Shown here: piece after piece, positions 50,822 through 64,000 of the stretch
Layout of the letters: each line of letters starts with the position of its first letter
How positions within the stretch are numbered: the first letter of the stretch is position 1
DNA from: Cupriavidus respiraculi
GTDB lineage: Bacteria > Pseudomonadota > Gammaproteobacteria > Burkholderiales > Burkholderiaceae
Direction: 5' to 3'
Assembly: GCF_914271545.1 (NCBI RefSeq)
Contig: NZ_CAJZAH010000002.1
Coordinates: forward strand, 930,001 to 994,000
Length of the DNA: 64,000 nucleotides
Notes under the pieces: generated by a model
Databases searched by the model: none
What the model was told of the DNA's origin: nothing
Seen by the model: only the letters and a program-made list of their open reading frames with translations
Program-made: the position numbers and the translations under genes

Positions 50822-51535
50822 ATGCAGTTTCGTTATCGGATGCTGGTGTTCAAGATGTCGCGACTGGCCAACCAGGACAAGCTGACGGCCGTACAGGAGA
50901 TCGGCTTCGCGACCGAATTCGCGGAGCTCGTCGCCAAGGAAGACGTGGCCGGACGGATCGTCGCCGAACTGTTCGACCACGAGCATCCGCAGGTGCGGCG
51001 GATCGCGGTCAATGCCATCCGCCGCACCGGGCGCTACGACGTGCCGGGGCTCAAGCCCGCGCTGCTGCGCCGGCTGACGGACCCGGAGCCGTGGCTGCGG
51101 CACGATGCGGTATGGGTGGTGCAGGATGCCGCCATGGATGGCGGCATGGTGCGCGCCGAGCTGCGGCGCCTGGCCGGCAAGGTGCAATTGCCGCAGGACG
51201 CGGTGCGGGCCAAGGCCAACCCGGCGGACGGATTGCTGCACGCCCAGGTGCGGGCGCGCCAGGCGCTCGATGCGCTGCTGAAGAAGGACGCGGCAGCCGC
51301 GATGGCCGCGGTGCGGGCGGCCATGGCCGCGTTCAGCGGCCTGTCGAAGGAACCCTACAACAACGGCACGGTGGGCCAGCTCAATATCGTGCGCCGCGAA
51401 CTGCAGCGCCGCATCGCCTCGCGCGCGCTGTCGAGCAGCACGCGGCTGACGTTCCGCCGTGTCGAGAAGGCGGAAGACGGCAAGGGTGGCGGCGGTTTCG
51501 CCGTGACCGCGGAGACGGGCGGCGAAGCGCAATAG
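50822..51535 (+). CDS. HEAT-repeat domain protein
   Basis: A 237-residue soluble protein. The central part contains alpha-helical HEAT/PBS-lyase-like repeats (ELFDHEHPQVRRIAVNAIRRTG near 53-74, then RLTDPEPWLRHDAVWVVQDA near 85-104). Later helices are Ala-rich (about 150-180). There are no catalytic motifs, so it is probably a protein-binding scaffold. GGGAG eight bases before ATG 50822 decides the start over an upstream in-frame ATG at 50759. It lies between fbpB and fbpA and converges on fbpA; a functional link to iron uptake is only suggested by position. Confidence 0.78.
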   Translation: MQFRYRMLVFKMSRLANQDKLTAVQEIGFATEFAELVAKEDVAGRIVAELFDHEHPQVRRIAVNAIRRTGRYDVPGLKPALLRRLTDPEPWLRHDAVWVVQDAAMDGGMVRAELRRLAGKVQLPQDAVRAKANPADGLLHAQVRARQALDALLKKDAAAAMAAVRAAMAAFSGLSKEPYNNGTVGQLNIVRRELQRRIASRALSSSTRLTFRRVEKAEDGKGGGGFAVTAETGGEAQ

Positions 51536-51627
51536 GCCGGATGGCGTTGCCCCGCCCCGCCGGGGAGGCAGGGCGAGGAGCGGTCTGCGAGGCCCCTGCT
51601 TCGTTGGGGCGGTCACCGTCACCCCGA

Positions 51628-51651
51628 CCCTCTCCCGCTGGCGGGAGAGGG
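51628..51651. repeat. REP-like perfect palindrome, CCCTCTCCCGC type
   Basis: Perfect 11-bp arms (CCCTCTCCCGC / GCGGGAGAGGG) separated by TG, between the convergent HEAT-repeat gene and fbpA. It is related in layout to the element at 46256-46279. It could also slow transcription from both sides, but no T-tract follows. Confidence 0.65.
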
Positions 51652-51661
51652 CGTCCTCGGC

Positions 51662-52708
51662 TTACTTGTACCCGGCCTTGTCGGCGAGCTTCTGCGCCAC
51701 GGGCTGGTACTTGCCCAGTTCCGACACATTGATCTTGTCGGCCTTGAACGCGCCCAGCGCCTCGAGCGCGGGGTTGCCGACCTTGACCGTCGGCACCACC
51801 GGCCACTCGTTGTTCCCATCGGCGAAGTAGGCCTGCGCCTCGTCGCTCGCCAGGTACTCCAGGAACTTGACCGCCGCCTCCTTGTTCGGCGCGTGCTTGA
51901 GCATGCCGCCGCCGGAGATGTTCATGTGCACGCCCTGGCTGGACTGGTTGGGCCACACCACGCCCAGCTTGTCGGCCACCGCCTTGTCTTCCGGCTTGGT
52001 CGACTTCATCAGCCGCGCGATGTAGTACGTGTTGGCGATCGCCACATCGCACTCGCCCGCGGCCACCGCCTTGAGCTGGTCGGTGTCGCCGCCCTTGGGC
52101 GTGCGCGCGAGGTTGGCCACCATGCCCCGCGCCCACTGCTCGGTCTTGGCCTCGCCATCGTGCGCGATCAGGCTGGAGATCAGCGACAGGTTGTAGACAT
52201 GGCCGCTGGAGCGCGTGCAGACCTTGCCCTTCCACTTCGGGTCGGCCAGTTCCTCGTAGGTCTTGATCTCGCCGGCCTTGACGGCGTCCTTGTTGTACGC
52301 GATGACACGGGCGCGGGCCGAGAAGCCGAACCATTCGCCGTTCGGATCGCGATAGTTGGCGGGAATGCGCGACTCCAGCACCTTGGACTTCACCGGCGCG
52401 AACACGCCCGCCTGTTGCGCCCGCCACAGACGGCCGATATCGACGGTGATGAACACATCGGCCGGGCTGTTGGCGCCCTCGCTCCTGATGCGCTCCAGCA
52501 GCGGATCCTCCTGGCCTTCGATGCGGTTGATCTTGATCCCGGTCTGGCGTGTGAAGTTGGCGTACAGCGCGTCGTCGGTCTGATAGTGGCGGGCCGTGTA
52601 CAGGTTCAGCACCTTTTCCTGGGCGGAAGCGGCAAGCGGCATGGCGAGCACCGCGATGGCGGCCAGCGGGGCTGCGGCGCCGGGCAGCAGACGGCGAAAT
52701 ACCTTCAT
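51662..52708 (-). CDS. fbpA: Ferric iron ABC transporter substrate-binding protein
   Basis: Periplasmic Fe3+-binding protein of the FbpA/FutA type. The 348-residue protein has a Sec signal peptide (about residues 1-29, ending ASAQ) and the mature start VLNLYTARHYQTD. The paired ferric-ligand tyrosines are in NTYYIARL (about residues 213-220), and the C-terminal hinge segment is FADGNNEWPVVP. GAGGAG five bases before ATG 52708 sets the start. A Fur-like sequence lies 80-100 bases upstream. It is physically separated from fbpB and fbpC by the HEAT-repeat gene. Confidence 0.93.
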   Translation of the reverse strand: MKVFRRLLPGAAAPLAAIAVLAMPLAASAQEKVLNLYTARHYQTDDALYANFTRQTGIKINRIEGQEDPLLERIRSEGANSPADVFITVDIGRLWRAQQAGVFAPVKSKVLESRIPANYRDPNGEWFGFSARARVIAYNKDAVKAGEIKTYEELADPKWKGKVCTRSSGHVYNLSLISSLIAHDGEAKTEQWARGMVANLARTPKGGDTDQLKAVAAGECDVAIANTYYIARLMKSTKPEDKAVADKLGVVWPNQSSQGVHMNISGGGMLKHAPNKEAAVKFLEYLASDEAQAYFADGNNEWPVVPTVKVGNPALEALGAFKADKINVSELGKYQPVAQKLADKAGYK

Positions 52709-52786
52709 GAAGTCTCCTCGTGAATATCGGATTCGGCACCGGAGCGGCCGGCTGGCCGCCGCGCGCAACGCGCGGGCCGCGGCGCA

Positions 52787-52805
52787 AACAGTAGTCATTC
52801 TCGTT
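52787..52805 (-). promoter_or_regulatory. Candidate Fur box upstream of fbpA
   Basis: On the minus strand AACGAGAATGACTACTGTT matches the palindrome AATGAGAATGATTCTCATT at 13 of 19 positions. It is 79 bases upstream of the fbpA start. The match is moderate, and weaker than the box at 12502-12516; the ferric-uptake gene context raises its credibility. Confidence 0.45.
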
Positions 52806-52858
52806 TCCGACGTCAACGTTGGCAACGTAGGGTTTCCCGCCACCGCCCGCGCAAACGA

Positions 52859-52882
52859 AAAGCCAGCCCGAAGGCTGGCTTT
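52859..52882 (-). terminator. Intrinsic terminator of the lolA-lipoprotein unit
   Basis: Perfect 10-bp stem (AAAGCCAGCC / GGCTGGCTTT) with a CGAA loop. A T-rich tract follows on the minus strand, about 30 bases past the lipoprotein gene stop. Confidence 0.82.
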
Positions 52883-52912
52883 GTCGATCCGGCGCCGCTT
52901 CCTGGCGGGCGC

Positions 52913-53320
52913 TCAGGCGCCGGTGCGCTCGATCAGCGCCTGCACCGCATCGGCGGGCAGCGGGCCGTGGCAGCTGCGCTCGCCGCTCGCCTTGCTGGCC
53001 ACCAGCCAGACCCGGGCGGGCGTCGCCGTCGGGCGCAGCAGCCACGCCTGGCCGCGCACCGTGCGGGGCAGGTCTTCGAGCGTGCCGCTGCGCTCCGACT
53101 GCAGCATGGTCGCGCATTCGTTGGCAGGCACGCGCGTGGCGGCGAGAAAGTCCGGGTTGGTCAGGACCTCCGGCAACGCGGTATCGGGCGCGCGCAGGAA
53201 GGCATCGACGTCGAACTGGCGCGAGGCGCCGGTCTGCGCGCAGGCGGCCAGGGCCAGCGCCGCCGCGGCGATGCCGGCGCCGGCTGCCCGAGCGCGCCAT
53301 GGAGAGGATTGGTGGGTCAT
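52913..53320 (-). CDS. Small putative lipoprotein
   Basis: A 135-residue protein with an Arg-rich N-terminus and a hydrophobic segment ending LALAAC at about residue 27. This fits a lipobox with the lipidated Cys at the end, so an outer- or inner-membrane lipoprotein is likely. The mature part has no motif I recognise; two further Cys residues (NECATM and ERSCHG) may form a disulfide. Its start (53320) is 9 bases after the lolA stop on the same strand, so it is co-transcribed with lolA, the chaperone that carries lipoproteins to the outer membrane. The ribosome-binding site is weak. Confidence 0.72.
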   Translation of the reverse strand: MTHQSSPWRARAAGAGIAAAALALAACAQTGASRQFDVDAFLRAPDTALPEVLTNPDFLAATRVPANECATMLQSERSGTLEDLPRTVRGQAWLLRPTATPARVWLVASKASGERSCHGPLPADAVQALIERTGA

Positions 53321-53328
53321 GTCGCGGC

Positions 53329-53967
53329 TCACTGCTTCATCACATCGGCGCCCTTGGGCGCCGTAAAGCGGAAGGCATCGGCCGCCATCGGCGGGTTCTT
53401 CTGCATGCCGGTGAACGTCAGCAGCGTGGTATTGCCGAAAGCGTCGCGCAGCTCCATCGCCTCGAGGTTGCCGCCCTTGAAGCCGATGCCGATGCGCTCG
53501 AACTGCGTGTCCTTGGCCTTGGGCGTCAGTTCCAGCCACTCCACGCCATCGCGCACCGGTCCGTTCTTGACCACGAAATTCTTCTCCAGGTCGTTGCTGC
53601 CGAACAGGATGGCCGCCGGGCTGGAGCCGAGCGCGTTGTCGAGCCTGCGTTCGGTGACCTGGTTCAGGTCCTTGTCGTAGATGAACAGCGTCTGACCGTC
53701 GGCCTGCAGCAGCTGGTCGTAGGGCTTGGTGTAGCGCCAGGTGAATTTGCCGGGACGGGAGAAGGCGAAGGTGCCGCTGGAAGTGCCGGTGACCTTCACC
53801 GCATCGCCGCTGCCCTTGACCTGCCGCTGCGTGAACTCGCCGGTGGCCGTCTTGACGGTGGTGACGAACGTCCGGAGCTGGTCCGTGGCCGCGGCGTGCG
53901 CGGCGGACGCCGCGAAGGCGGACACGGCAACGGCGCTGGCAACAGCGGCAAAAAAGCGATGTCGCAT
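53329..53967 (-). CDS. lolA: Outer-membrane lipoprotein carrier protein LolA
   Basis: Periplasmic chaperone that takes lipoproteins from LolCDE to LolB. The 212-residue protein has a Sec signal peptide (about residues 1-26, ending AHAA). The family core follows: [20 protein letters not shown] near 32-51, [20 protein letters not shown] near 63-82, and [16 protein letters not shown] near 95-110. The downstream gene encodes a putative lipoprotein. ftsK lies upstream on the same strand across a palindrome-containing gap; the order ftsK-lolA is conserved in many proteobacteria. Confidence 0.94.
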   Translation of the reverse strand: MRHRFFAAVASAVAVSAFAASAAHAAATDQLRTFVTTVKTATGEFTQRQVKGSGDAVKVTGTSSGTFAFSRPGKFTWRYTKPYDQLLQADGQTLFIYDKDLNQVTERRLDNALGSSPAAILFGSNDLEKNFVVKNGPVRDGVEWLELTPKAKDTQFERIGIGFKGGNLEAMELRDAFGNTTLLTFTGMQKNPPMAADAFRFTAPKGADVMKQ

Positions 53968-54045
53968 GAATGGCGTTCCTTTGCGTGTTGGATAACGACA
54001 GGTTAGAGGCCACGCCGGCGCGCGGATTCCGCGCCGGTGTGCAAT

Positions 54046-54068
54046 CCGGGTAACGGCATGTTACCCGG
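54046..54068. repeat. Perfect inverted repeat between ftsK and lolA
   Basis: Arms CCGGGTAAC / GTTACCCGG with a GGCAT spacer lie 9 bases past the ftsK stop. There is no T-run, so it is not a classical terminator. It could be a protein-binding site for the lolA promoter or a Rho-independent pause site. Confidence 0.55.
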
Positions 54069-54077
54069 CGTGCGCAA

Positions 54078-57543
<3,466 letters not shown>

Positions 57544-57653
57544 GGCGGCGCAACGCCGGGCGGCCGGCGCGGGAATTCCGTGCCGGCCGCCGCCCTGCTC
57601 CACAGGGGTGGCGTGCGCAGTCCGATGTTCCACACCGCGCCCTGGAGACGCTC

Positions 57654-58346
57654 ATGAAGCACGGTGCCAGCAAGCCGGGCGCCGCGCCACGCGGGGCCAA
57701 GCCCGACACCCGCCTCGGCCTGACCGACCTCGCCCGGCTGCGCGACGCCCTCAAGGCCGACGCCGAGCGCCGCGAGGCCGAACGCCTGGCAGCCGAGGCC
57801 GCCGCGCGCCGGGCCGATGAAGAAGCCAATGTCTTTCGCGCCAGCGTAGGCCAGGTCAGCGCGCTGCGCGACCGCAACCGCGTGGTGCCGCCCCCGCTCC
57901 ATCCCGCCCCCATTCCCGTCCAGAGCCGCCTGAACGACGAGGCCGTGCTGCAAGCCTCGCTGTCCGACGAGTTCGACGTCGAGAGCATGCTGGAGACCGA
58001 CGACACGCTGTCGTTCCGCCGGCCCGGCATCGGGCTGGACGTCGTGCGCAAGCTGCGCCGCGGCGAGTGGGTGCCGCAGGACCAGATCGACCTGCATGGC
58101 CTGCGCCGCGACGAAGCGCGCGAGGCGCTGGCCGAGTTCCTGCGGCGCGCCGTGCGCCGGGGCGTGCGCTGCGTGCGCGTGATCCACGGCAAGGGCCACG
58201 GTTCGCCGGGCAAGGAACCCGTGCTCAAGGGCAAGGTGCGCAGCTGGCTGGTGCAGAAGGAAGAGGTGCTGGCCTTCGTGCAGGCCCGTCCCACGCAGGG
58301 CGGCGCCGGCGCGGTCATGGTGCTGCTGAGGCAACCCTATGCGTGA
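57654..58346 (+). CDS. Smr (MutS2-like) domain protein
   Basis: A 230-residue soluble protein. An Arg/Ala/Glu-rich N-terminal coiled region (about 1-70) is followed by a linker and a C-terminal Smr domain. The Smr domain has the signature DLHGLRRDEAREAL (about 145-158) and VIHGKGHGSPGKEPVLKG (about 180-197). Smr domains have nicking endonuclease or RNA-binding activity; those with a free-standing form like this are often linked to ribosome rescue or nucleic acid repair. It stands between trxB and the TRIC channel gene on the same strand. Confidence 0.88.
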   Translation: MKHGASKPGAAPRGAKPDTRLGLTDLARLRDALKADAERREAERLAAEAAARRADEEANVFRASVGQVSALRDRNRVVPPPLHPAPIPVQSRLNDEAVLQASLSDEFDVESMLETDDTLSFRRPGIGLDVVRKLRRGEWVPQDQIDLHGLRRDEAREALAEFLRRAVRRGVRCVRVIHGKGHGSPGKEPVLKGKVRSWLVQKEEVLAFVQARPTQGGAGAVMVLLRQPYA

Positions 58347-58355
58347 AGCCGGCTG

Positions 58356-58997
58356 ATGGTCGTGCCGGTCGATATTCTCGCGAGCCAGCTACCGCTGATC
58401 CTCCATGCGATGGAGGTGATCGGCATTCTCGCCTTTGCCGTGTCCGGCGTGCTGGACGCGCGCCGGCACCAGTTCGACGTGGTGGGCACCTTCGTGGTGG
58501 CGTTCGGCACCGCCTTCGGCGGCGGCACCCTGCGCGACGTGCTGCTGGACCGCCGTCCCTTCTACTGGGTCGAGCACGAAGGCTACGTGATGATGATCTT
58601 CGCGATGTCGGTCGGCGCGGCGGTGGTGTTCCGGCTGGTCAGACGCGTGGCGTCCGAGCGCACCCTGGTGGTGGCGGACGCGATCGGGCTGGGCCTGTTC
58701 TCGGTCACCGGCACGTCGCTCGCGCTGGTGGCAGGCATGACGCCGCTCGTGGCGGTGATGATGGGCATCATCTCGGCGGTGGCCGGCGGCGTGCTGCGCG
58801 ACGTGCTGTGCAACGAGGTGCCGATGATCATGCGCGACCGCTCGCCCTACGCCACCTGCTCTTTCATCGGCTGCTGGATCTATATCGGCCTGACCTGGTG
58901 GCAGGCGCAGCCCGAGGTCGGCTTGCTGGTGGGCGCGCTGTCGATCATGCTGATGCGCCTGCTGTCGTACGAGTTCGGCTGGAAACTGCCGAACTGA
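58356..58997 (+). CDS. Trimeric intracellular cation (TRIC) channel family protein
   Basis: A 213-residue inner-membrane protein (UPF0126/YicG family) with seven predicted helices arranged as an internal repeat. Repeat 1 contains VVAFGTAFGGGTLRDVLLDR (about 48-67) and repeat 2 contains ISAVAGGVLRDVLCNEVPMI (about 134-153). The glycine-rich GGGxLRDVL motifs form the pore kinks in structurally known bacterial TRIC channels. The cation specificity is not shown by sequence. It starts nine bases after the Smr gene, so they are co-transcribed. Confidence 0.9.
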   Translation: MVVPVDILASQLPLILHAMEVIGILAFAVSGVLDARRHQFDVVGTFVVAFGTAFGGGTLRDVLLDRRPFYWVEHEGYVMMIFAMSVGAAVVFRLVRRVASERTLVVADAIGLGLFSVTGTSLALVAGMTPLVAVMMGIISAVAGGVLRDVLCNEVPMIMRDRSPYATCSFIGCWIYIGLTWWQAQPEVGLLVGALSIMLMRLLSYEFGWKLPN

Positions 58998-59038
58998 GGC
59001 GGCGCCGGCGCGGCGCCCGCCACGACGCCATCCATCAA

Positions 59039-59413
<375 letters not shown>

Positions 59414-59447
59414 CTAGCGCCCGGCCACCGGCTGCACCCCGGAATCT

Positions 59448-61496
<2,049 letters not shown>

Positions 61497-61676
61497 GTCA
61501 GGTCGTCCTTGCGTTCCGTACAGCGCCCGCGGAAGCAGGTGCAAGTAGGGTGCTGCGGTGCGTCGCAACACCGATTCCGGTAGACTCGACCGGCCGTCCC
61601 GGTCCCGCCGATGCCGCGGACACACCAGGCCAGACGCAAGGCGAAACACAGGTAGAACGGGAGTCGATCGAGCGCA

Positions 61677-62912
61677 ATGCCATTGAAAGCATGCAAGTCG
61701 GAGGCCAGCTCCGCGGCCCCCTCCGGGGACGCCGCGAGCCATGGCGGCCAGCCGGGCCATTATCGCACGCGTATCGTGGACGACCTGGCAAGCGTCCCGG
61801 CCGCCACCTGGGACGCCCTGGTCAGGGCCCAGCCGGGCGCCACGCCCTTCCTGCGCCACGCCTTCCTGGACGCGCTGCATGCCAGCGGCAGCGCCACCGC
61901 CGAGACCGGCTGGGAACCCCGCTACCTGACCCTGTGGGCCGACGGCCCCGCCGGCGAGCGCCTCGCGGCCGCGATGCCGCTGTACGCCAAATCCCACTCC
62001 TATGGCGAGTACGTGTTCGACTGGGCCTGGGCCGATGCGTATGCCCAGCACCGCGTGCCCTACTACCCCAAATGGCTCAGCGCCGTGCCCTTCACGCCCG
62101 TGCAAGGCGCGCGGCTGCTGGCCGAGGACGGACTCGCGCGGCGGCACCTGCTGCGGATCGCGCTGGCGCTGGCCGAGGAAAGCGGCCTGTCCTCCTTGCA
62201 CGTCCTGTTCCCGACCGACGACGAGGCCGCGCTGATGGACGAGGCCGGCATGCTGATGCGCCAAGGGGTGCAGTTCCACTGGACCAACCCCGGCTATGCG
62301 GATTTCGAGGCGTTTCTTGCCACGCTGTCGCAGAAGAAGCGCAAGAACATCCGCGCCGAGCGGCGGCGGGTCGAAGAGGCCGGCATCTCGTTCCGGCACG
62401 TGCTGGGGCCGCAAATCGGGGCCGACGACTGGCGCCTGTTCCACCGCTGCTATCGGCAGACCTATCGCGAGCACCATTCCACGCCGTATCTGAACCTGGA
62501 CTTTTTCGAGCGCATCGGCGCGGCGATGCCCGAAAACCTGCTGATGGTCGTCGCCTTGCGGGAGGGACGGCCGATCGCGGCGTCGCTGCTGGTCTACGAC
62601 GCGGACCCGGCGGTAAGCACCCTGTACGGGCGCTACTGGGGCGCGCTGGAACACCACCCGTGCCTGCATTTCGAGACCGCGTATTACCAGCCGCTGGCGT
62701 TCTGCATCGCCCACGGCATCCGCACGTTCGAGGGCGGCGCCCAGGGCGAACACAAGATGGCGCGCGGCTTTCTGCCCGTCGCCACGCGCTCCGCGCACTG
62801 GCTGGCGCATCCCGCGTTCGCCGATGCGGTGGAGCGCTTCCTGGCGCGGGAGCGGCAGGGAATCGATGCCTATCTGGATGAGTTGGGGGAACGGACGCCT
62901 TATGCGCGGTGA
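61677..62912 (+). CDS. FemAB/GNAT-like acyltransferase (DUF482, COG3146 type)
   Basis: A 411-residue soluble protein of the peptidogalycan-biosynthesis-related family (COG3146). After a 25-residue low-complexity N-terminus, two FemAB/GNAT-like halves are visible. LPTDD-like [17 protein letters not shown] lies near 185-200, then [17 protein letters not shown] near 220-236, and the C-terminal half has [23 protein letters not shown] and [14 protein letters not shown]. It likely transfers an amino acid or acyl group, but substrate and partner are unknown. It is divergent from nadE and ends at a terminator shared with ppa. Confidence 0.8.
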   Translation: MPLKACKSEASSAAPSGDAASHGGQPGHYRTRIVDDLASVPAATWDALVRAQPGATPFLRHAFLDALHASGSATAETGWEPRYLTLWADGPAGERLAAAMPLYAKSHSYGEYVFDWAWADAYAQHRVPYYPKWLSAVPFTPVQGARLLAEDGLARRHLLRIALALAEESGLSSLHVLFPTDDEAALMDEAGMLMRQGVQFHWTNPGYADFEAFLATLSQKKRKNIRAERRRVEEAGISFRHVLGPQIGADDWRLFHRCYRQTYREHHSTPYLNLDFFERIGAAMPENLLMVVALREGRPIAASLLVYDADPAVSTLYGRYWGALEHHPCLHFETAYYQPLAFCIAHGIRTFEGGAQGEHKMARGFLPVATRSAHWLAHPAFADAVERFLARERQGIDAYLDELGERTPYAR

Positions 62913-62968
62913 GGTTTTACAACTGTCGTGCTGACCGGGCGGTCACCCTCTGCCCACGTCCAAACAAA

Positions 62969-63002
62969 ACATCCCCGCAAGGCCAAAGCCATGCGGGGAT
63001 GT
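62969..63002. terminator. Bidirectional intrinsic terminator, acyltransferase / ppa
   Basis: Stem ACATCCCCGCA / TGCGGGGATGT with a 12-nt loop (inner GGC/GCC pairing possible). A T-run follows on the plus strand and a T-rich run on the minus strand, between two convergent genes. Confidence 0.85.
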
Positions 63003-63038
63003 TTTCCACCAGAGAACGCGCCAGACCGGCGCGCCCGC

Positions 63039-63566
63039 TCACTTCTTGTAATTCGCCACGCCGTCCGAGATTTCCTTGTGGGCTTCCTCGATGCCGGCCC
63101 AGCCTTCGACCTTGACCCACTTGCCGGCTTCGAGCGCCTTGTAATTCTCGAAGAAGTGCTTGATCTGGTCCAGCGTGTTCTGCGGCACGTCCGACAGGCC
63201 CTTCATGAAGGCGGTGGCGGGGCACAGCTTGTCGACCGGCACGGCGACCAGCTTGGCGTCCACGCCAGCCTCGTCCGTCATCTTCAGCATGCCCAGCGCG
63301 CGGCAGCGCACGACGGCGCCGGCCAGGATCGGGAACGGCGTGAGCACCAGCACGTCCACCGGGTCGCCGTCGCCCGACAGCGTCTGCGGAATGAAGCCGT
63401 AGTTGGCGGGATAACGCATGCCGGTGCCGATGAAGCGGTCGACGAACAGCAGGCCGGTGTCCTTGTCGGCCTCGTACTTCACCGGATCGCTCTGGGCGGA
63501 AATCTCGATGATGACGTTGAAATCGTTCGGGATGTCCTTGCCCGGCGAGACGAGATTGAAGCTCAT
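63039..63566 (-). CDS. ppa: Inorganic pyrophosphatase (soluble, family I)
   Basis: Hydrolyses pyrophosphate to drive biosynthesis. The 175-residue protein has the family I active-site motif DGDPVDVLVLTP (about residues 65-76), the preceding NYGFIPQTLSG, and the substrate-binding EADKDTGLLFVDRF near 31-44. The C-terminal segment FFENYKALEAGKWVKVEGW is typical of proteobacterial enzymes. ATG 63566 (MSFNLVSPG) is the conserved start; the open frame upstream is spurious. Divergent from the partial aldehyde dehydrogenase. Confidence 0.96.
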   Translation of the reverse strand: MSFNLVSPGKDIPNDFNVIIEISAQSDPVKYEADKDTGLLFVDRFIGTGMRYPANYGFIPQTLSGDGDPVDVLVLTPFPILAGAVVRCRALGMLKMTDEAGVDAKLVAVPVDKLCPATAFMKGLSDVPQNTLDQIKHFFENYKALEAGKWVKVEGWAGIEEAHKEISDGVANYKK

Positions 63567-63696
63567 GCGATTCTCCAGAATGCTCTGTTTGCGGATGGCC
63601 GGCATTATAGCGGGTCGGCCCTGACCGCAAGCTGACGGCGACGCCCGGCCGCCGGGCTGCGCGATAATGCCGGTTCGTTGACGCCGGAGCCCCCCG

Positions 63697-64000
63697 ATGC
63701 ATGCCCAGCATTTTGTCGCCAATCGCCTGATCGCGCCGGATTCCGGCATGCGGATCAAGGTGTTCGACCCCTCCACCGGCGAGCCGTTCGCGGAGATCGC
63801 GCGCGGCAACGCCACCGATATCAACGCCGCGGTCTACGCGGCCCGGCAGGCCGCCGAGGGCGCCTGGGGCGCGATGTCCCCCGCCGAGCGCGTGCGGCTG
63901 CTCAACCGCGTGGCCATCGTGCTGATGGAGCACGAGGACGAGCTGGCCGCGCTGGAAGCGCGCGATACCGGCAAGCCGCTGCGCCAGGCCCGCGCCGACG
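63697..64000 (+). CDS. Aldehyde dehydrogenase family protein, partial (3' end beyond window)
   Basis: The first 101 codons of an NAD(P)-dependent aldehyde dehydrogenase, open to the window edge. The N-terminus MHAQHFVANRLIAPDSG leads into the typical VFDPSTGEPFAEIARGNATD (about 22-41), then RQAAEGAWGAMSPAERVRLLNRVA and LEARDTGKPLRQA. This start pattern resembles betaine-aldehyde and related dehydrogenases, but substrate cannot be told from the N-terminal fragment. The catalytic Cys and Glu are outside the window. The frame is coded from ATG 63697; an overlapping ATG at 63701 is out of frame. Confidence 0.82.
   Translation, partial: MHAQHFVANRLIAPDSGMRIKVFDPSTGEPFAEIARGNATDINAAVYAARQAAEGAWGAMSPAERVRLLNRVAIVLMEHEDELAALEARDTGKPLRQARAD

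Overview
The window looks like a stretch of the main chromosome of a Cupriavidus/Ralstonia-type betaproteobacterium (Burkholderiaceae). The evidence is very high GC with strong third-position GC bias, a one-piece tmRNA encoding the tag ANDERYALAA, the gene order gyrA / serC-pheA-hisC-tyrA-aroA-cmk-rpsA-ihfB-lapA-lapB, and paired cyanophycin synthetase genes. The genus call rests on gene order and protein appearance; no search was run.

Region 1 (1-22.3 kb) is almost entirely minus-strand housekeeping. mltB (+) converges on cysM; then, going upstream, come a uracil/xanthine permease, a ComEA-like HhH protein, and the envelope sugar genes hldD, rfaE1 and ugd. After these lie lapB/lapA (LPS control), ihfB, rpsA, cmk, aroA, tyrA, hisC, pheA, serC, a DUF2059 protein and gyrA. 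The only plus-strand gene inside this block is a small DUF2061 membrane protein with a strong Fur-like box upstream. A good intrinsic terminator splits hisC from tyrA.

Region 2 (22.3-25.9 kb) holds ompA, ubiG, a gph-type phosphatase (by synteny possibly MupP), ssrA (tmRNA) and a small orphan protein, all on the plus strand.

Region 3 (25.9-34.3 kb) is a cyanophycin locus. A DUF1854 protein and an ABC exporter with an N-terminal zinc ribbon (minus strand) are divergent from two cyanophycin synthetases. The first synthetase has altered ligase-domain motifs and the second is canonical.

Region 4 (34.3-39.6 kb) carries an amino-acid ABC permease and binding protein without an ATPase, a CNNM/CBS membrane protein, a PAP2 phosphatase and a DUF1653-HD fusion.

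Region 5 (39.7-44.5 kb) is the most accessory-looking part. A cytoplasmic subtilisin-like protease is translationally coupled (ATGA) to a ComEC-like metallo-beta-lactamase-fold protein. A RecF/OLD-like AAA ATPase follows, and the block stops against the 3' end of tRNA-Ser(CGA). I treat this as a candidate, unproven conflict or quality-control module.

Region 6 (44.8-64 kb) returns to core functions: serS, rarA, a split ferric-iron ABC transporter (fbpC, fbpB, fbpA) with a HEAT-repeat gene inside it, a lipoprotein, lolA, ftsK, trxB, an Smr protein, a TRIC channel, glnB, nadE, a FemAB-like acyltransferase, ppa and the start of an aldehyde dehydrogenase cut by the window edge. Intrinsic terminators and three REP-like palindromes mark several gene ends.
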